A stretch of 64,000 nt of DNA, taken from positions 159,775 through 223,774 of the forward strand of contig NZ_JACJJL010000004.1 in NCBI RefSeq assembly GCF_016899955.1, in the 5' to 3' direction. The DNA comes from Marseilla massiliensis. GTDB lineage: Bacteria; Bacteroidota; Bacteroidia; Bacteroidales; Bacteroidaceae. The notes beneath the pieces were generated by a model. It was not told where the DNA came from and did no database searches. It saw nothing but the letters and a program-made list of their open reading frames with translations. How positions within the stretch are numbered: position 1 is the stretch's first letter; the number at the start of each line of letters is the position of its first letter. The position numbers were made by a program, and so were the translations under genes. Shown here piece after piece: positions 45,993 to 54,072 of this stretch.

Positions 45993-47009
45993 TTAATTAA
46001 ACTGGTTCTCGACAATCTCCGTGAGCACTTCGGTCATGGTCATGCCGGCGGCACGCACCTGCTGCGGTATGAAGCTCGTGGCGGTCATGCCCGGCGTGGT
46101 GTTTATTTCAAGCATGTATATCTTGTCTACCTCTTTGCCGTCCTTGCCCGGCCCGCGGCCTATGATGTAGTCTATGCGGATGATGCCGTTGCAGTGCAGT
46201 ATGTCGTAGATGTGGCTTGTGAGCTCCCTCACTCGGCGCGTGGTGTCCTCGCTGAGGCGCGCCGGGGTTATCTCCTGCACCTGCCCGTTGTACTTGGCGT
46301 CGTAGTCGAAGAACTCGTTCTTCGTCACCACCTCGGTAGCGGGCAGCACCACCGACCGCTCACGCGTCTTGTAGCATCCCACCGAAATCTCCGTGCCGTT
46401 GATGCAGGCCTCGACCATCACCTCCGGGCTCTCGAGCATGGCCTTGCGTATGGCCGGTGCCAGCTGGTCCTTGTTCTTCACCTTGGATATGCCGAAGCTG
46501 CTTCCGTCGGCTGCCGGCTTCACGAAACAGGGCATGCCGATGCGTGCCTCCACCTCGTCGTCGCTCACAAGCTCCTCGTAGCCGCTGCGTATGAGCAGGC
46601 TGTCGGCCACGAGCACGCCGTAGCCGCGCAGATACTGGTTGAGCACGAACTTGTCGAAGGTCATCGCCTCGACAAGAACGCCGCTCGTGGAGTAAGGTAT
46701 TCCAATCAGGTCGAAGTATCCCTGGAGCACTCCGTTCTCTCCCGGCGTGCCGTGAATGGTTATGTATGCATAATCGAAGAGCACGGCTTTACCGTCTTTC
46801 ACAAACGAGAAGTCATTGCGGTCGATGGAGGCCGTGGTGCCGTCGCCGAGGTCGACGTGCCAGTCGAGGCCCTTCACGTCTACTATATATACATTGTATC
46901 GTTCCTTGTCGAAGAATGAGTAAAGCCCTTGCGCGGAGCGCATGGACACATCGTGTTCCGACGAATCGCCGCCGCAAACGATGGCGATGTTTCTCTTTAT
47001 TTGTTTCAT
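45993..47009 (-). CDS. ddl: D-alanine--D-alanine ligase
   Basis: ATP-grasp enzyme of peptidoglycan synthesis, 338 residues. VCGGDSSEHDVSMRSAQGLY at the N-terminus, PCFVKPAADGSSFGISKV (ATP lid), RIDYIIGR and LEINTTPGMTATSFIP (metal and second D-Ala site) are all visible. It starts 2 bp after the pseudouridine synthase gene ends. Length and motifs are normal. Confidence 0.95.
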   Translation of the reverse strand: MKQIKRNIAIVCGGDSSEHDVSMRSAQGLYSFFDKERYNVYIVDVKGLDWHVDLGDGTTASIDRNDFSFVKDGKAVLFDYAYITIHGTPGENGVLQGYFDLIGIPYSTSGVLVEAMTFDKFVLNQYLRGYGVLVADSLLIRSGYEELVSDDEVEARIGMPCFVKPAADGSSFGISKVKNKDQLAPAIRKAMLESPEVMVEACINGTEISVGCYKTRERSVVLPATEVVTKNEFFDYDAKYNGQVQEITPARLSEDTTRRVRELTSHIYDILHCNGIIRIDYIIGRGPGKDGKEVDKIYMLEINTTPGMTATSFIPQQVRAAGMTMTEVLTEIVENQFN

Positions 47010-47011
47010 CG

Positions 47012-48100
47012 TTATATTGTTGTTATGTCATTGTTAGCGTTCATATACCTGCGCCACCTGTCAACAAGCTGCTCCATGTCGGCGGGCAGCTCCGAGGTGA
47101 AGTCCATCTGCCGCCCTGTGCGTGGGTGGACGAAGCCCAGCGTGCGCGCGTGCAGCGCCTGGCGCGGGCACAGCTTGAAGCCGTTGGCCACAAACTGGCG
47201 GTAGCTGCCCGTGCGCTCGCCGCGCAGAATCTCGGTGCCCCCATACCGTTCGTCGCCGAATAGCGGGTGGCCCTCATGCCTCATGTGCGCCCTTATCTGG
47301 TGCGTGCGCCCTGTCTCGAGGATGCACTCCACGAGAGTGACGTAGCCGAAGCGCTCCATCACGCGCCAGTGGGTGACGGCGGCCTTGCCCACTTCGGAGC
47401 CCGGGGGGAACACGGCCATGCGCAGCCTGTCCTTGGGGTCGCGCCCGATGTTGCCCTCTATGGTGCCTGTGTCGGCGGTGAAGTTGCCCCACACGAGGGC
47501 GTTGTAGCTCCGGTGGGTGGTCTTGTTGTAGAACTGTGCGCCGAGCGATGTCTTTGCCTCGGGCGTCTTGGCCACCACCAGCAGTCCGCTGGTGTCTTTG
47601 TCGATGCGGTGTACGAGCCCCACCTGCGGGTCGTTGGGGTCGTATGAGTCGAGCCCGCGCAGATGCCAGGCCACGGCATTGACGAGCGTGCCGCTGAAAT
47701 TGCCGCACCCGGGGTGCACCACCAGGCCCGCCGGCTTGTTTATCACCATGAGGTCGTCGTCTTCATACACCACGTCGAGCGGAATGTCCTCCGGCTCTAT
47801 GGTGGTGTCGTAGTGCGGGCGGTCGAGCATCAGCGTCACCACCTCGCCCGGCCTGACCTTGTAGCTGCTCTTCACCGGGCGCCCGCCAACGTGGACGAAG
47901 CCCGCGTCGGCGGCTTTCTGTATGCGGTTGCGGCTTGAGTGCTGCAGTTTCTCGAAGAGGAACTTGTCGACCCTCACCGGCGCCTGCCCGCGATCCACCT
48001 CTACGCGGAAGTGCTCGTAGAGCTGCCCCTGCTCCGCCCCGGCGTCGCCATCGGGCTCCTGTCCCGGCTCAAGGTAGTCTATCTCGTCGTCGAATGTCAT
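47012..48100 (-). CDS. RluA-family 23S rRNA pseudouridine synthase (RluD-like)
   Basis: A 362-residue protein. The N-terminal S4 RNA-binding domain is at about residues 35-95 (RVDKFLFEKL, AGFVHVGGRPVKSSYKVRPG). The catalytic core has VGLVHRIDKDTSGLLVVAKT, whose Asp is the nucleophile, and TGRTHQIRAHMRHEGHPL. S4 plus this core is typical of RluD/RluC-type enzymes modifying large-subunit rRNA. Start and upstream stop overlap by 4 bp (ATGA), and ddl follows after 2 bp. Confidence 0.92.
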   Translation of the reverse strand: MTFDDEIDYLEPGQEPDGDAGAEQGQLYEHFRVEVDRGQAPVRVDKFLFEKLQHSSRNRIQKAADAGFVHVGGRPVKSSYKVRPGEVVTLMLDRPHYDTTIEPEDIPLDVVYEDDDLMVINKPAGLVVHPGCGNFSGTLVNAVAWHLRGLDSYDPNDPQVGLVHRIDKDTSGLLVVAKTPEAKTSLGAQFYNKTTHRSYNALVWGNFTADTGTIEGNIGRDPKDRLRMAVFPPGSEVGKAAVTHWRVMERFGYVTLVECILETGRTHQIRAHMRHEGHPLFGDERYGGTEILRGERTGSYRQFVANGFKLCPRQALHARTLGFVHPRTGRQMDFTSELPADMEQLVDRWRRYMNANNDITTI

Positions 48101-48813
48101 TGCGCTCCCTCCTTCCCTGCCTCCGCCTGGGTGGCGATGCCGCCCTGGGCCTGCGTCTCGCCGGCCTGTTCGCCCACCACCTCAAAGTCGTCTTCGCCGC
48201 CGTAGGTCACTGTCACCTCGGCCGGGTCTACATAATTTATGTCCATCAGGCTGTCGTCATACGTGCCGCTTCCCACCATAAGCGTCAGCGGCACGTCGAT
48301 GGGCACGCGGTCGCCCATGCCTACCCGCCGTCCGCGGGCCTTTATCCCGTACACCCAGTCCTTTTCGCCTGTCACCTCTTCGGGCGGCGTCAGGCGGAAG
48401 CCCATGGCCTTAAGCCGGGCCTCGGCCTCGCGCACACTGCTGTTGTCGGCTATGTCGGGTATCGTCAGCGTGGGCGTCGACTCCGAGTTGACCGTAAGGT
48501 AAACCATGCGGCCCGATTTCACGCGCGCGCCCCCCATGGGCGTCTGCAGCAGCACGCAGTCGGCGGGCATGCGCTTGTTGTAGCCGGTGTCGGCCACGGC
48601 CACCCTCAGTCCGTTGCTCTCTATCAGCGCCCGGGCCTCGTTGAAGCCCATGCCCCTGACGTTGGGCACAGGTATCTCCTCGCCGTGGTGGGTGTAGACG
48701 TCGAGGCCGTACTTCACTCCAAAGCACAGCGCCGCCACCACCACAGCCATGGCCAATAGGTTGCCCCAGAGCCGCCTGTCGAGGAACTTGCCGAAAAACT
48801 CTTTTGACTTCAT
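48097..48813 (-). CDS. PASTA-domain membrane protein
   Basis: A 238-residue protein with a short cytoplasmic tail, one TM helix at about residues 18-38 (LLAMAVVVAALCFGVKYGLD) and PASTA repeats beginning EIPVPNVRGMGFNEARALIE, TLTIPDIADNSSVREAEARL and, less clearly, RVPIDVPLTLMVG. The last 40 residues are low-complexity (QAQGGIATQAEAG). PASTA domains bind peptidoglycan or muropeptides; here there is no kinase or transpeptidase domain. It is the first gene of the operon PASTA - rluA-type - ddl - acyltransferase and has a good promoter at 48965-48994. Confidence 0.88.
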   Translation of the reverse strand: MKSKEFFGKFLDRRLWGNLLAMAVVVAALCFGVKYGLDVYTHHGEEIPVPNVRGMGFNEARALIESNGLRVAVADTGYNKRMPADCVLLQTPMGGARVKSGRMVYLTVNSESTPTLTIPDIADNSSVREAEARLKAMGFRLTPPEEVTGEKDWVYGIKARGRRVGMGDRVPIDVPLTLMVGSGTYDDSLMDINYVDPAEVTVTYGGEDDFEVVGEQAGETQAQGGIATQAEAGKEGAQ

Positions 48814-48964
48814 TGCTTGATATCTGTGTCATTGCCGTGACTTCACTTGCCGTTGGCCCGCACCTCACGGCCTGTGCTGCCGGCCATCAACCCGCATGAG
48901 CCTTGCCGGCGGGCCACCGGGGCCGTTGCCCCCGCCGCCTCCGTCGCTCACGGCTTGCATCATG

Positions 48965-48994
48965 CAAAGATAATGCTTTTGGCTCTGACAGCAA
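48965..48994 (-). promoter_or_regulatory. Promoter of the PASTA-ddl operon
   Basis: The minus strand reads TTG (48992-48994), 19 bp, TATCTTTG (48965-48972). It predicts a leader of about 145 nt. Confidence 0.65.
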
Positions 48995-49191
48995 AACAAT
49001 TGGCTGTTTTTGTGCCTCGGCGGCTGCCAAAAGGGCGTGGCCGGGCTGTGCGGGAGTGCCCCGGTGGCCGGCATAGCCGCCGCGGGCAGCCCCACGGGTA
49101 GTGGCCGCAGCCTTACGGCTGGCCGGATTGGGGCATGCGATGTTGGAAACAAATATTGACAAATGGGGCACTGCGGCCACCCGCCGTTGCC

Positions 49192-49282
49192 AAATGGCCC
49201 GTATTGGCTTGCAAAACGGCCCCCGCCACGCTCCCGAACGGCCCGTTCCGGCGGGCCAAACGGCATCCGCCGGCTAGCCCCT
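49192..49282. repeat. 22-bp-period intergenic array G (4 units)
   Basis: Cores start at 49195 (TGGCCCGTATTGG), 49217, 49239 and 49261, each preceded by AAA or GAA. It lies in the long gap between the PASTA promoter and the rpmH terminator. 48995-49190 and 49283-49346 show no other feature. Confidence 0.8.
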
Positions 49283-49346
49283 GGCGGCGAGGGGGTTGGC
49301 CGCCAACAAAAAAAACGCGACACAAAGGGGACACCCGACAAACATA

Positions 49347-49576
49347 GGGGGCTTTTTAGGAGTTAGGGAGTTAGGGAGTAAAGGAGTTAAGACAATAGTA
49401 TTCGACTGTCTTCCTGCAACACCTTACCAATGCTCCTAGAGATTCCATGTTTCCAAAACTATTGTCTGTACTCCTGTCTCCTGCCTCCCGTCTCCAAAAT
49501 AAACCCCAAAAACTATTGTCTTAACTCCTTTACTCCCTAACTCCCCAACTCCCACAAAGCCACTGGATTTATCTGG
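49347..49576. repeat. GGAGTTA-type intergenic element 3
   Basis: The left end is GGGGGCTTTTTAGGAGTTAG; the right end, read on the minus strand, is CCAGATAAATCCAGTGGCTT. In between are AGGAGTTA / TAACTCCT repeats and three ACAATAG-type tags in opposite orientations on the two halves, so the element can fold on itself. The minus-strand right end matches the left ends of elements 1 and 2. Confidence 0.7.
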
Positions 49577-49610
49577 CGCGCCACCACGGGCGCCCCTTGC
49601 GCCACGGCAC

Positions 49611-49658
49611 AAAAAAGCCGAAGTGGAGCAAAGGCACACGCCCATGCTCCACTTCGGC
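49611..49658 (-). terminator. Intrinsic terminator of rpmH
   Basis: On the minus strand GCCGAAGTGGAGCA pairs perfectly with TGCTCCACTTCGGC across a 14-nt loop and is followed by TTTTTT. Confidence 0.85.
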
Positions 49659-49696
49659 AGCCAGCCGGAGCGGCCCCGGCTGCGGCCCACGGACTG

Positions 49697-49852
49697 TTAT
49701 TTTCCGTGGTGCTCGTCAGAAACGGTCAGCTTCTTGCGGCCCTTGGCGCGGCGTGAAGCCAGCACGCGGCGGCCGTTCTTTGTTGACATTCTCTCGCGGA
49801 AACCGTGCTTGTTCACTCTCCTTCTGTTGTGAGGCTGAAATGTTCTTTTCAT
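49697..49852 (-). CDS. rpmH: 50S ribosomal protein L34
   Basis: A 51-residue basic protein starting [20 protein letters not shown] and continuing [20 protein letters not shown], unmistakably L34. The C-terminal extension TVSDEHHGK is somewhat longer than in many bacteria. It is monocistronic: its own promoter is at 49898-49927 and its own terminator at 49611-49658. Usual L34 neighbours (rnpA, dnaA) are not next to it, which is normal for Bacteroidetes. Confidence 0.97.
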   Translation of the reverse strand: MKRTFQPHNRRRVNKHGFRERMSTKNGRRVLASRRAKGRKKLTVSDEHHGK

Positions 49853-49897
49853 CGTCCTTATTTTTATTTATTGTTATTATTCGTACACTTTGGGGTG

Positions 49898-49927
49898 CAA
49901 AGGTAGTCATTTTTTTCGAACCCACAA
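49898..49927 (-). promoter_or_regulatory. Promoter of rpmH
   Basis: The minus strand reads TTG (49925-49927), 19 bp, TACCTTTG (49898-49905), about 45 bp before the start codon. Confidence 0.7.
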
Positions 49928-50021
49928 AACTTTGGGCCTTTTTTAGCCAAAACTTTTGCCATAAGCCCGCTCTTTTGTGCCCGCGAGGTGGCGCGTGGCA
50001 TCAAAAAACGCAAAAATTCCT

Positions 50022-50051
50022 TTGCTGTTCACTTGATTTTCAGTAACTTTG
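50022..50051 (+). promoter_or_regulatory. Promoter of efp
   Basis: TTG (50022-50024), 19 bp, TAACTTTG (50044-50051), divergent from the rpmH promoter and 46 bp before the efp start. Confidence 0.7.
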
Positions 50052-50097
50052 CAGCCGCTTAGGAAAGTTTAAACGAAACAGTAAAACAATAAAAACA

Positions 50098-50664
50098 ATG
50101 ATTAACTCACAGGAAATTAAGAAAGGCACCTGCATACGCCTGGACAACCAGGTGTGGGTATGCATCGACTTCCAGCACGTAAAGCCCGGCAAAGGCAACA
50201 CCGTGATGCGCACCAAGCTGAAGAACGTCACCGACGGCCGTGTGCTCGACCGCACCTTCCAGGTAGGCTTCAAGCTTGAGGACGTGCGCATAGAGCGCCG
50301 CCCCTACCAGTATCTCTACGAGGATCCCACCGGCCGCATATTCATGAACCAGGAGACCTTCGAACAGATACCCATAGCCAACGACCTTGTAATAGGCAGC
50401 GAGTACATGAAAGAGGGCGACGTGGTCGAGGTTGTCACCGACACTACCGACGGTACCATACTCTACGCCGAGATGCCCGTGAAGACCAACCTGCGCGTGG
50501 CCCACAGCGAGCCCGGCATCAAGGGCGACACGGCCACCAACGCCACCAAGCCCGCCACGCTCGAGACAGGCGTCGAGATACGCGTGCCGCTGTTCATCAA
50601 CGAGGGCGACCTCATACAGGTTGACACCCGCGACGGCAGCTACCTCAGCCGCGTGAAGGAATAA
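50098..50664 (+). CDS. efp: Translation elongation factor P
   Basis: Relieves ribosome stalling at polyproline. The 188-residue protein has the three-barrel EF-P layout: KOW-like domain I (MINSQEIKKGTCIRLDNQVW), the loop VKPGKGNTVMR, whose lysine is the usual modification site of many EF-Ps, domain II with YLYEDPTGRIFMNQETFEQI, and domain III ending IQVDTRDGSYLSRVKE. It is transcribed alone, with promoter and terminator on either side. Confidence 0.95.
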   Translation: MINSQEIKKGTCIRLDNQVWVCIDFQHVKPGKGNTVMRTKLKNVTDGRVLDRTFQVGFKLEDVRIERRPYQYLYEDPTGRIFMNQETFEQIPIANDLVIGSEYMKEGDVVEVVTDTTDGTILYAEMPVKTNLRVAHSEPGIKGDTATNATKPATLETGVEIRVPLFINEGDLIQVDTRDGSYLSRVKE

Positions 50665-50721
50665 GGCTGCGCCACGGCGCGACATATACCGCCCGCCACC
50701 ACAGGCAAGGCGGCACTCATG

Positions 50722-50775
50722 GCAATGCACAATCCATAATCTGCCGATTATGCGGATTATGGGCTGTGCATTTTC
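50722..50775 (+). terminator. Intrinsic terminator of efp
   Basis: AATGCACA..CCATAATC pairs with GATTATGG..TGTGCATT (two mismatched bases in the stem) around the loop, followed by TTTT. Confidence 0.65.
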
Positions 50776-50853
50776 AGGATAAGGGCAGGGCCCAAAGCGC
50801 GGGCCCGCCCACCACCACAACCCTAAAGCCCGGCGCCAAGCCGACCAACAGAC

Positions 50854-51900
50854 ATGACTAACTGCGAATACTCCATCATCGTACCCGTATACAACCGCCC
50901 CGACGAAGTGGCCGAGCTGCTCGAGAGCCTCACCGCGCAGACAGTGAAAGACTTTGAGGTCATAATAGTGGAAGACGGCTCCGAGCGCGACTGCCGGGCT
51001 GTGGCCGAGCAGTATGCCGGCAAGCTCGACGTCAGATACTTTGCCAAGAAGAACTCCGGGCCGGGGCCCAGCCGCAACTACGGCGCCGAGCGCGCCAAGG
51101 GCGAGTGGCTCATAGTGCTCGACTCCGACGTCGTGGTGCCGCCGGGCTACCTGCAAGCCATTGCCGACGAACTGGCCTCCGCGCCGGCCGACGCCTTTGG
51201 CGGGCCCGACCGCGCCCACCCGTCGTTCACCGACACGCAGAAGGCCATAAGCTACTCGATGACAAGCTTCTTCACCACCGGGGGCATACGCGGCGGCAAG
51301 AAAAAGCTCGACAAGTTTTACCCAAGGTCGTTCAACATGGGCGTGCGCCGCGATGTCTACCTGCGGCTCGGGGGCTTCTCGAAGATGCGCTTCGGCGAAG
51401 ACATCGACTTCAGCCTGCGCATTGTCGAGGCGGGATGCCGCTGCCGCCTGTTCCCCGGGGCATGGGTGTGGCACAAGCGGCGCACTGACATGCGCAAGTT
51501 TTTCCGCCAGGTATACAACAGCGGCATAGCCCGCATCAACCTGCAGAAAAGGCACCCGGGCTCGCTCAAGCTCGTCCACCTGCTGCCCACGGTGTTCACG
51601 GTGGGCGTAATGGCCCTCTTGCTGACGTCGGCCGCCGGCAGGCTGCTCATGCACTACGACGACCCGCACCGCTGGTACTGGCTCTGCGCCGCGCCGTGGC
51701 TGCCCATACTGGCCTACTGCGCCATCATAGCGGCCGACTCGGCCGTGCGCAACAGGAGCCTGAAGATAGGGCTGCTGTCGGTGGGCGCCGCCTTCGTGCA
51801 GCTCATGGGCTACGGCTTCGGATTCATCGAGGCATGGTGGAAGCGGTGCATATTGGGCAAAGACGAGTTCCAGGCTTTCGAGCGCAATTTCTACAAATAG
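50854..51900 (+). CDS. Family 2 glycosyltransferase with C-terminal membrane segments
   Basis: A 348-residue GT2 enzyme. YSIIVPVYNRPDEVAELLES, VEDGSERD, the DSDVVVPPGYL metal site and FNMGVRRDVYLRLGGFSKMR are clear. EDIDFSLRIVEAGCRCRLFP and GAWVWHKRR follow (ED and the final acceptor-loop His). The last 90 residues contain three hydrophobic helices, anchoring it in the inner membrane. It is not beside the other polysaccharide genes; radC follows after 25 bp in the same direction. Confidence 0.87.
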   Translation: MTNCEYSIIVPVYNRPDEVAELLESLTAQTVKDFEVIIVEDGSERDCRAVAEQYAGKLDVRYFAKKNSGPGPSRNYGAERAKGEWLIVLDSDVVVPPGYLQAIADELASAPADAFGGPDRAHPSFTDTQKAISYSMTSFFTTGGIRGGKKKLDKFYPRSFNMGVRRDVYLRLGGFSKMRFGEDIDFSLRIVEAGCRCRLFPGAWVWHKRRTDMRKFFRQVYNSGIARINLQKRHPGSLKLVHLLPTVFTVGVMALLLTSAAGRLLMHYDDPHRWYWLCAAPWLPILAYCAIIAADSAVRNRSLKIGLLSVGAAFVQLMGYGFGFIEAWWKRCILGKDEFQAFERNFYK

Positions 51901-51925
51901 CCACGCAGGCCGGGCAAGCAAGGGC

Positions 51926-52651
51926 ATGGGAAACAACAACGACAACACCCCAAGGGACGAGGCACGGCCCAGGCTCACCATAGCCGACTGGGCCGAAGAC
52001 GACAGGCCGCGCGAGAAGCTGGCACTAAGGGGGCCGGCGGCACTGTCGAACGCCGAGCTGCTGGCCATACTCATAGGCTCGGGCTCGGCGGGAGAAAGCG
52101 CTGTGGAGCTGACCAAGAGAGTGCTCAACGACTGCCGCAACAACCTCAACACGCTCGGCAAGCTCTCGATTGCCGATCTGACACGGTATAAAGGCATGGG
52201 GCCGGCCAAGGCCATCACGATACTCGCGGCATGCGAACTGGGCAAGCGGCGACAGATGGAGAAAGCCGAGGAACGCCCCGACCTCGGGTCGGCCACTGCC
52301 ATTTACAACCACCTGCACCCGCTCATGCAGGACCTCGACACCGAAGAGGCCTGGATACTGCTGATGAACCAGAACTTCAAGCTGATAAAGCGCGAGCGCA
52401 TATCGCACGGCGGCATAAGCGAGACGGCCGTCGACGTGCGCATCATCATGCGCGAGGCGCTGCTCAACAACGCCACCGTGGTGGCGCTGGCCCACAACCA
52501 CCCGAGCCAGAGCCCGAGGCCGAGCAAAGACGACGACAGGATAACGCAAAAGCTCAACGACGCCTGCGGCACCATGCGCATATTCTTTGCCGACCACGTG
52601 ATAATAACCGACGGACGCTACTACTCATACCGCGAAGAGGGACGGCTGTGA
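51926..52651 (+). CDS. radC: RadC-family JAB/MPN domain protein
   Basis: A 241-residue protein. The N-terminal helix-hairpin-helix part (ERPREKLALRGPAALSNAEL-like, with GMGPAKAITILAACEL) precedes a metal-dependent JAMM fold carrying NHPSQSPRPSKDD, where two His and an Asp bind metal. The old name comes from a misassigned DNA-repair mutation; the real function is unsettled. Length and motifs are normal. Confidence 0.93.
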   Translation: MGNNNDNTPRDEARPRLTIADWAEDDRPREKLALRGPAALSNAELLAILIGSGSAGESAVELTKRVLNDCRNNLNTLGKLSIADLTRYKGMGPAKAITILAACELGKRRQMEKAEERPDLGSATAIYNHLHPLMQDLDTEEAWILLMNQNFKLIKRERISHGGISETAVDVRIIMREALLNNATVVALAHNHPSQSPRPSKDDDRITQKLNDACGTMRIFFADHVIITDGRYYSYREEGRL

Positions 52652-52769
52652 TGCCACCCGCAACATCACGGCCAAAAACCACGTTAACTTTATTTAATCC
52701 AAGACGAAGCAAGCATCGCACGCAAACAGAGTTATATAGGCAGATGACAATGACAAAAACGACACTGAC

Positions 52770-53468
52770 ATGAAAAAAATTGCAACAGCCCTGTTAAGCG
52801 TGTGGCTCTTGGCTACGGCCGCCACACTGCAGTCGTGCGACAACGACGACGATGACTACTACATCTATCCCTACGCCAGGCCCACGGCCATTGTGACCGT
52901 GAAGCCCAACGCCGACAACTCTTCGTTCTACCTGCAGGTGGACGACTCGACAACGTTCATACCGACCAACATGAAGGTGTCGCCCTTCGGCAACAAGGAG
53001 GTGAGGGCGCTGGTAAACTGCACACCGACGGAAAACCCTACGGCCCACCAGGGGCAAACGGTGACCATAAACTGGATTGACAGCATACTGACCAAGCCCA
53101 CCGTTGCCAACCTTGCCGAGAAAAACGACTCGGCCTACGGCAACGACCCCGTGGAGATAGTAAACAGCTTCGAGACCGTGGCCGAAGACGGCTACCTCAC
53201 GCTGCGCTTCCGCACACGGTGGGCCTCGGGCAGGCCGCACAGGGTGAACCTGGTGCACCGCACCGACGTCAACACCCCATACCTGCTGCAGTTCTACCAC
53301 GACGCGGCCCCCGAGTCGGCCGCAGGCCCCGTGGCCGACGGACTCGTGGCGTTCAGGCTCGACAGCACGTTCAACGAACCTGACACGACAATAAACATCA
53401 CGCTACAGTGGAACTCATACAGCGGCACAAAGACGCACACGTTCAAGTATAAGCCGCGGAAAGACTGA
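52770..53468 (+). CDS. NigD-like lipoprotein
   Basis: A 232-residue lipoprotein. The signal peptide ends in LQSCDNDDDD: a lipid-anchored Cys followed by Asp residues, consistent with the surface-export type of signal in Bacteroidetes. The mature protein is beta-rich, with PTAIVTVKPNADNSSFYLQV, VRALVNCTP and the late YLLQFYHDAA, the same pattern (YlrFyHD) seen in the protein encoded at 44048. It lies 119 bp after radC and 18 bp before the sigma-factor gene, so it may share a transcript with the latter. Confidence 0.75.
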   Translation: MKKIATALLSVWLLATAATLQSCDNDDDDYYIYPYARPTAIVTVKPNADNSSFYLQVDDSTTFIPTNMKVSPFGNKEVRALVNCTPTENPTAHQGQTVTINWIDSILTKPTVANLAEKNDSAYGNDPVEIVNSFETVAEDGYLTLRFRTRWASGRPHRVNLVHRTDVNTPYLLQFYHDAAPESAAGPVADGLVAFRLDSTFNEPDTTINITLQWNSYSGTKTHTFKYKPRKD

Positions 53469-53486
53469 CACCGCCCTAAAGAAAAA

Positions 53487-54062
53487 GTGAGCACACCCTA
53501 CGAGAACACAAAGGAAGACAGCGAACAGAACCTGGCCAACGGTCTGCGCCGTGGCGACACCACAGCCGTGGCACGCTTCTACACCATGCACGCCCCGTAC
53601 CTCGCCGGGGTGTGCTCACGCTATGTGGCCTCACCCGACGACACCAAGGACGTGTTCCACGACGCCATGGTAAAGATAATGCAACACGCCGGGGAATTCA
53701 GCTACAGGGGGCCGGGCTCGCTCAGGTCATGGGCAACACGAATAGTGGCCAACGAGGCCGTCAACTTCCTGAGGGCAAGGCGAAAGACCGACTTCGCTTC
53801 GCTTGACAACATGCCGGACACACCCGACGAACCGACGCCCGACGTGACGGAAATAACACCTGAAGAAATACACAGCTTGATACGCAAACTGCCCGACGGC
53901 TACCGCACGGTGTTCAACCTCTACGCCATCGAGGGCAAGTCGCACCGCGAAATAGCCAACATGCTCGGCATCAAGGAAGCATCATCGGCATCTCAATACC
54001 ACAGGGCAAGGAACATGCTTGCCCACATGATACACGAATATCGACAACAACGACAACAATGA
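53487..54062 (+). CDS. ECF-type RNA polymerase sigma factor (GTG start)
   Basis: A 191-residue sigma-70-family factor beginning at a GTG codon. Region 2 (ARFYTMHAPYLAGVCSRYVA then DTKDVFHDAMVKIMQ) and region 4 (LPDGYRTVFNLYAIEGKSHR, EIANMLGIKEASSASQYHRA) are complete. The next gene, 10 bp downstream, encodes a protein with one inner-membrane helix and an outer-membrane barrel and is the likely cognate regulator. A NigD-like lipoprotein gene is immediately upstream. Target genes unknown. Confidence 0.92.
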   Translation: MSTPYENTKEDSEQNLANGLRRGDTTAVARFYTMHAPYLAGVCSRYVASPDDTKDVFHDAMVKIMQHAGEFSYRGPGSLRSWATRIVANEAVNFLRARRKTDFASLDNMPDTPDEPTPDVTEITPEEIHSLIRKLPDGYRTVFNLYAIEGKSHREIANMLGIKEASSASQYHRARNMLAHMIHEYRQQRQQ

Positions 54063-54072
54063 AGCTCAGCCC

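Noticed and set aside
44937..46919. 660-codon plus-strand open frame opposite the acyltransferase and ddl genes
   Set aside because: Rich in His, Val, Ala and Arg with no domain pattern; it is the reverse shadow of two clear genes.
1662..49282. The 22-bp periodic arrays as CRISPR arrays
   Set aside because: There is no constant repeat alternating with unique spacers: the whole 22-bp unit is the repeat and it is degenerate. No cas genes are present.
50107..52302. Very long minus-strand open frame (731 codons) opposite efp, the glycosyltransferase and radC
   Set aside because: It runs antisense to three well-supported genes and is an effect of high GC and codon bias; its composition is not protein-like.
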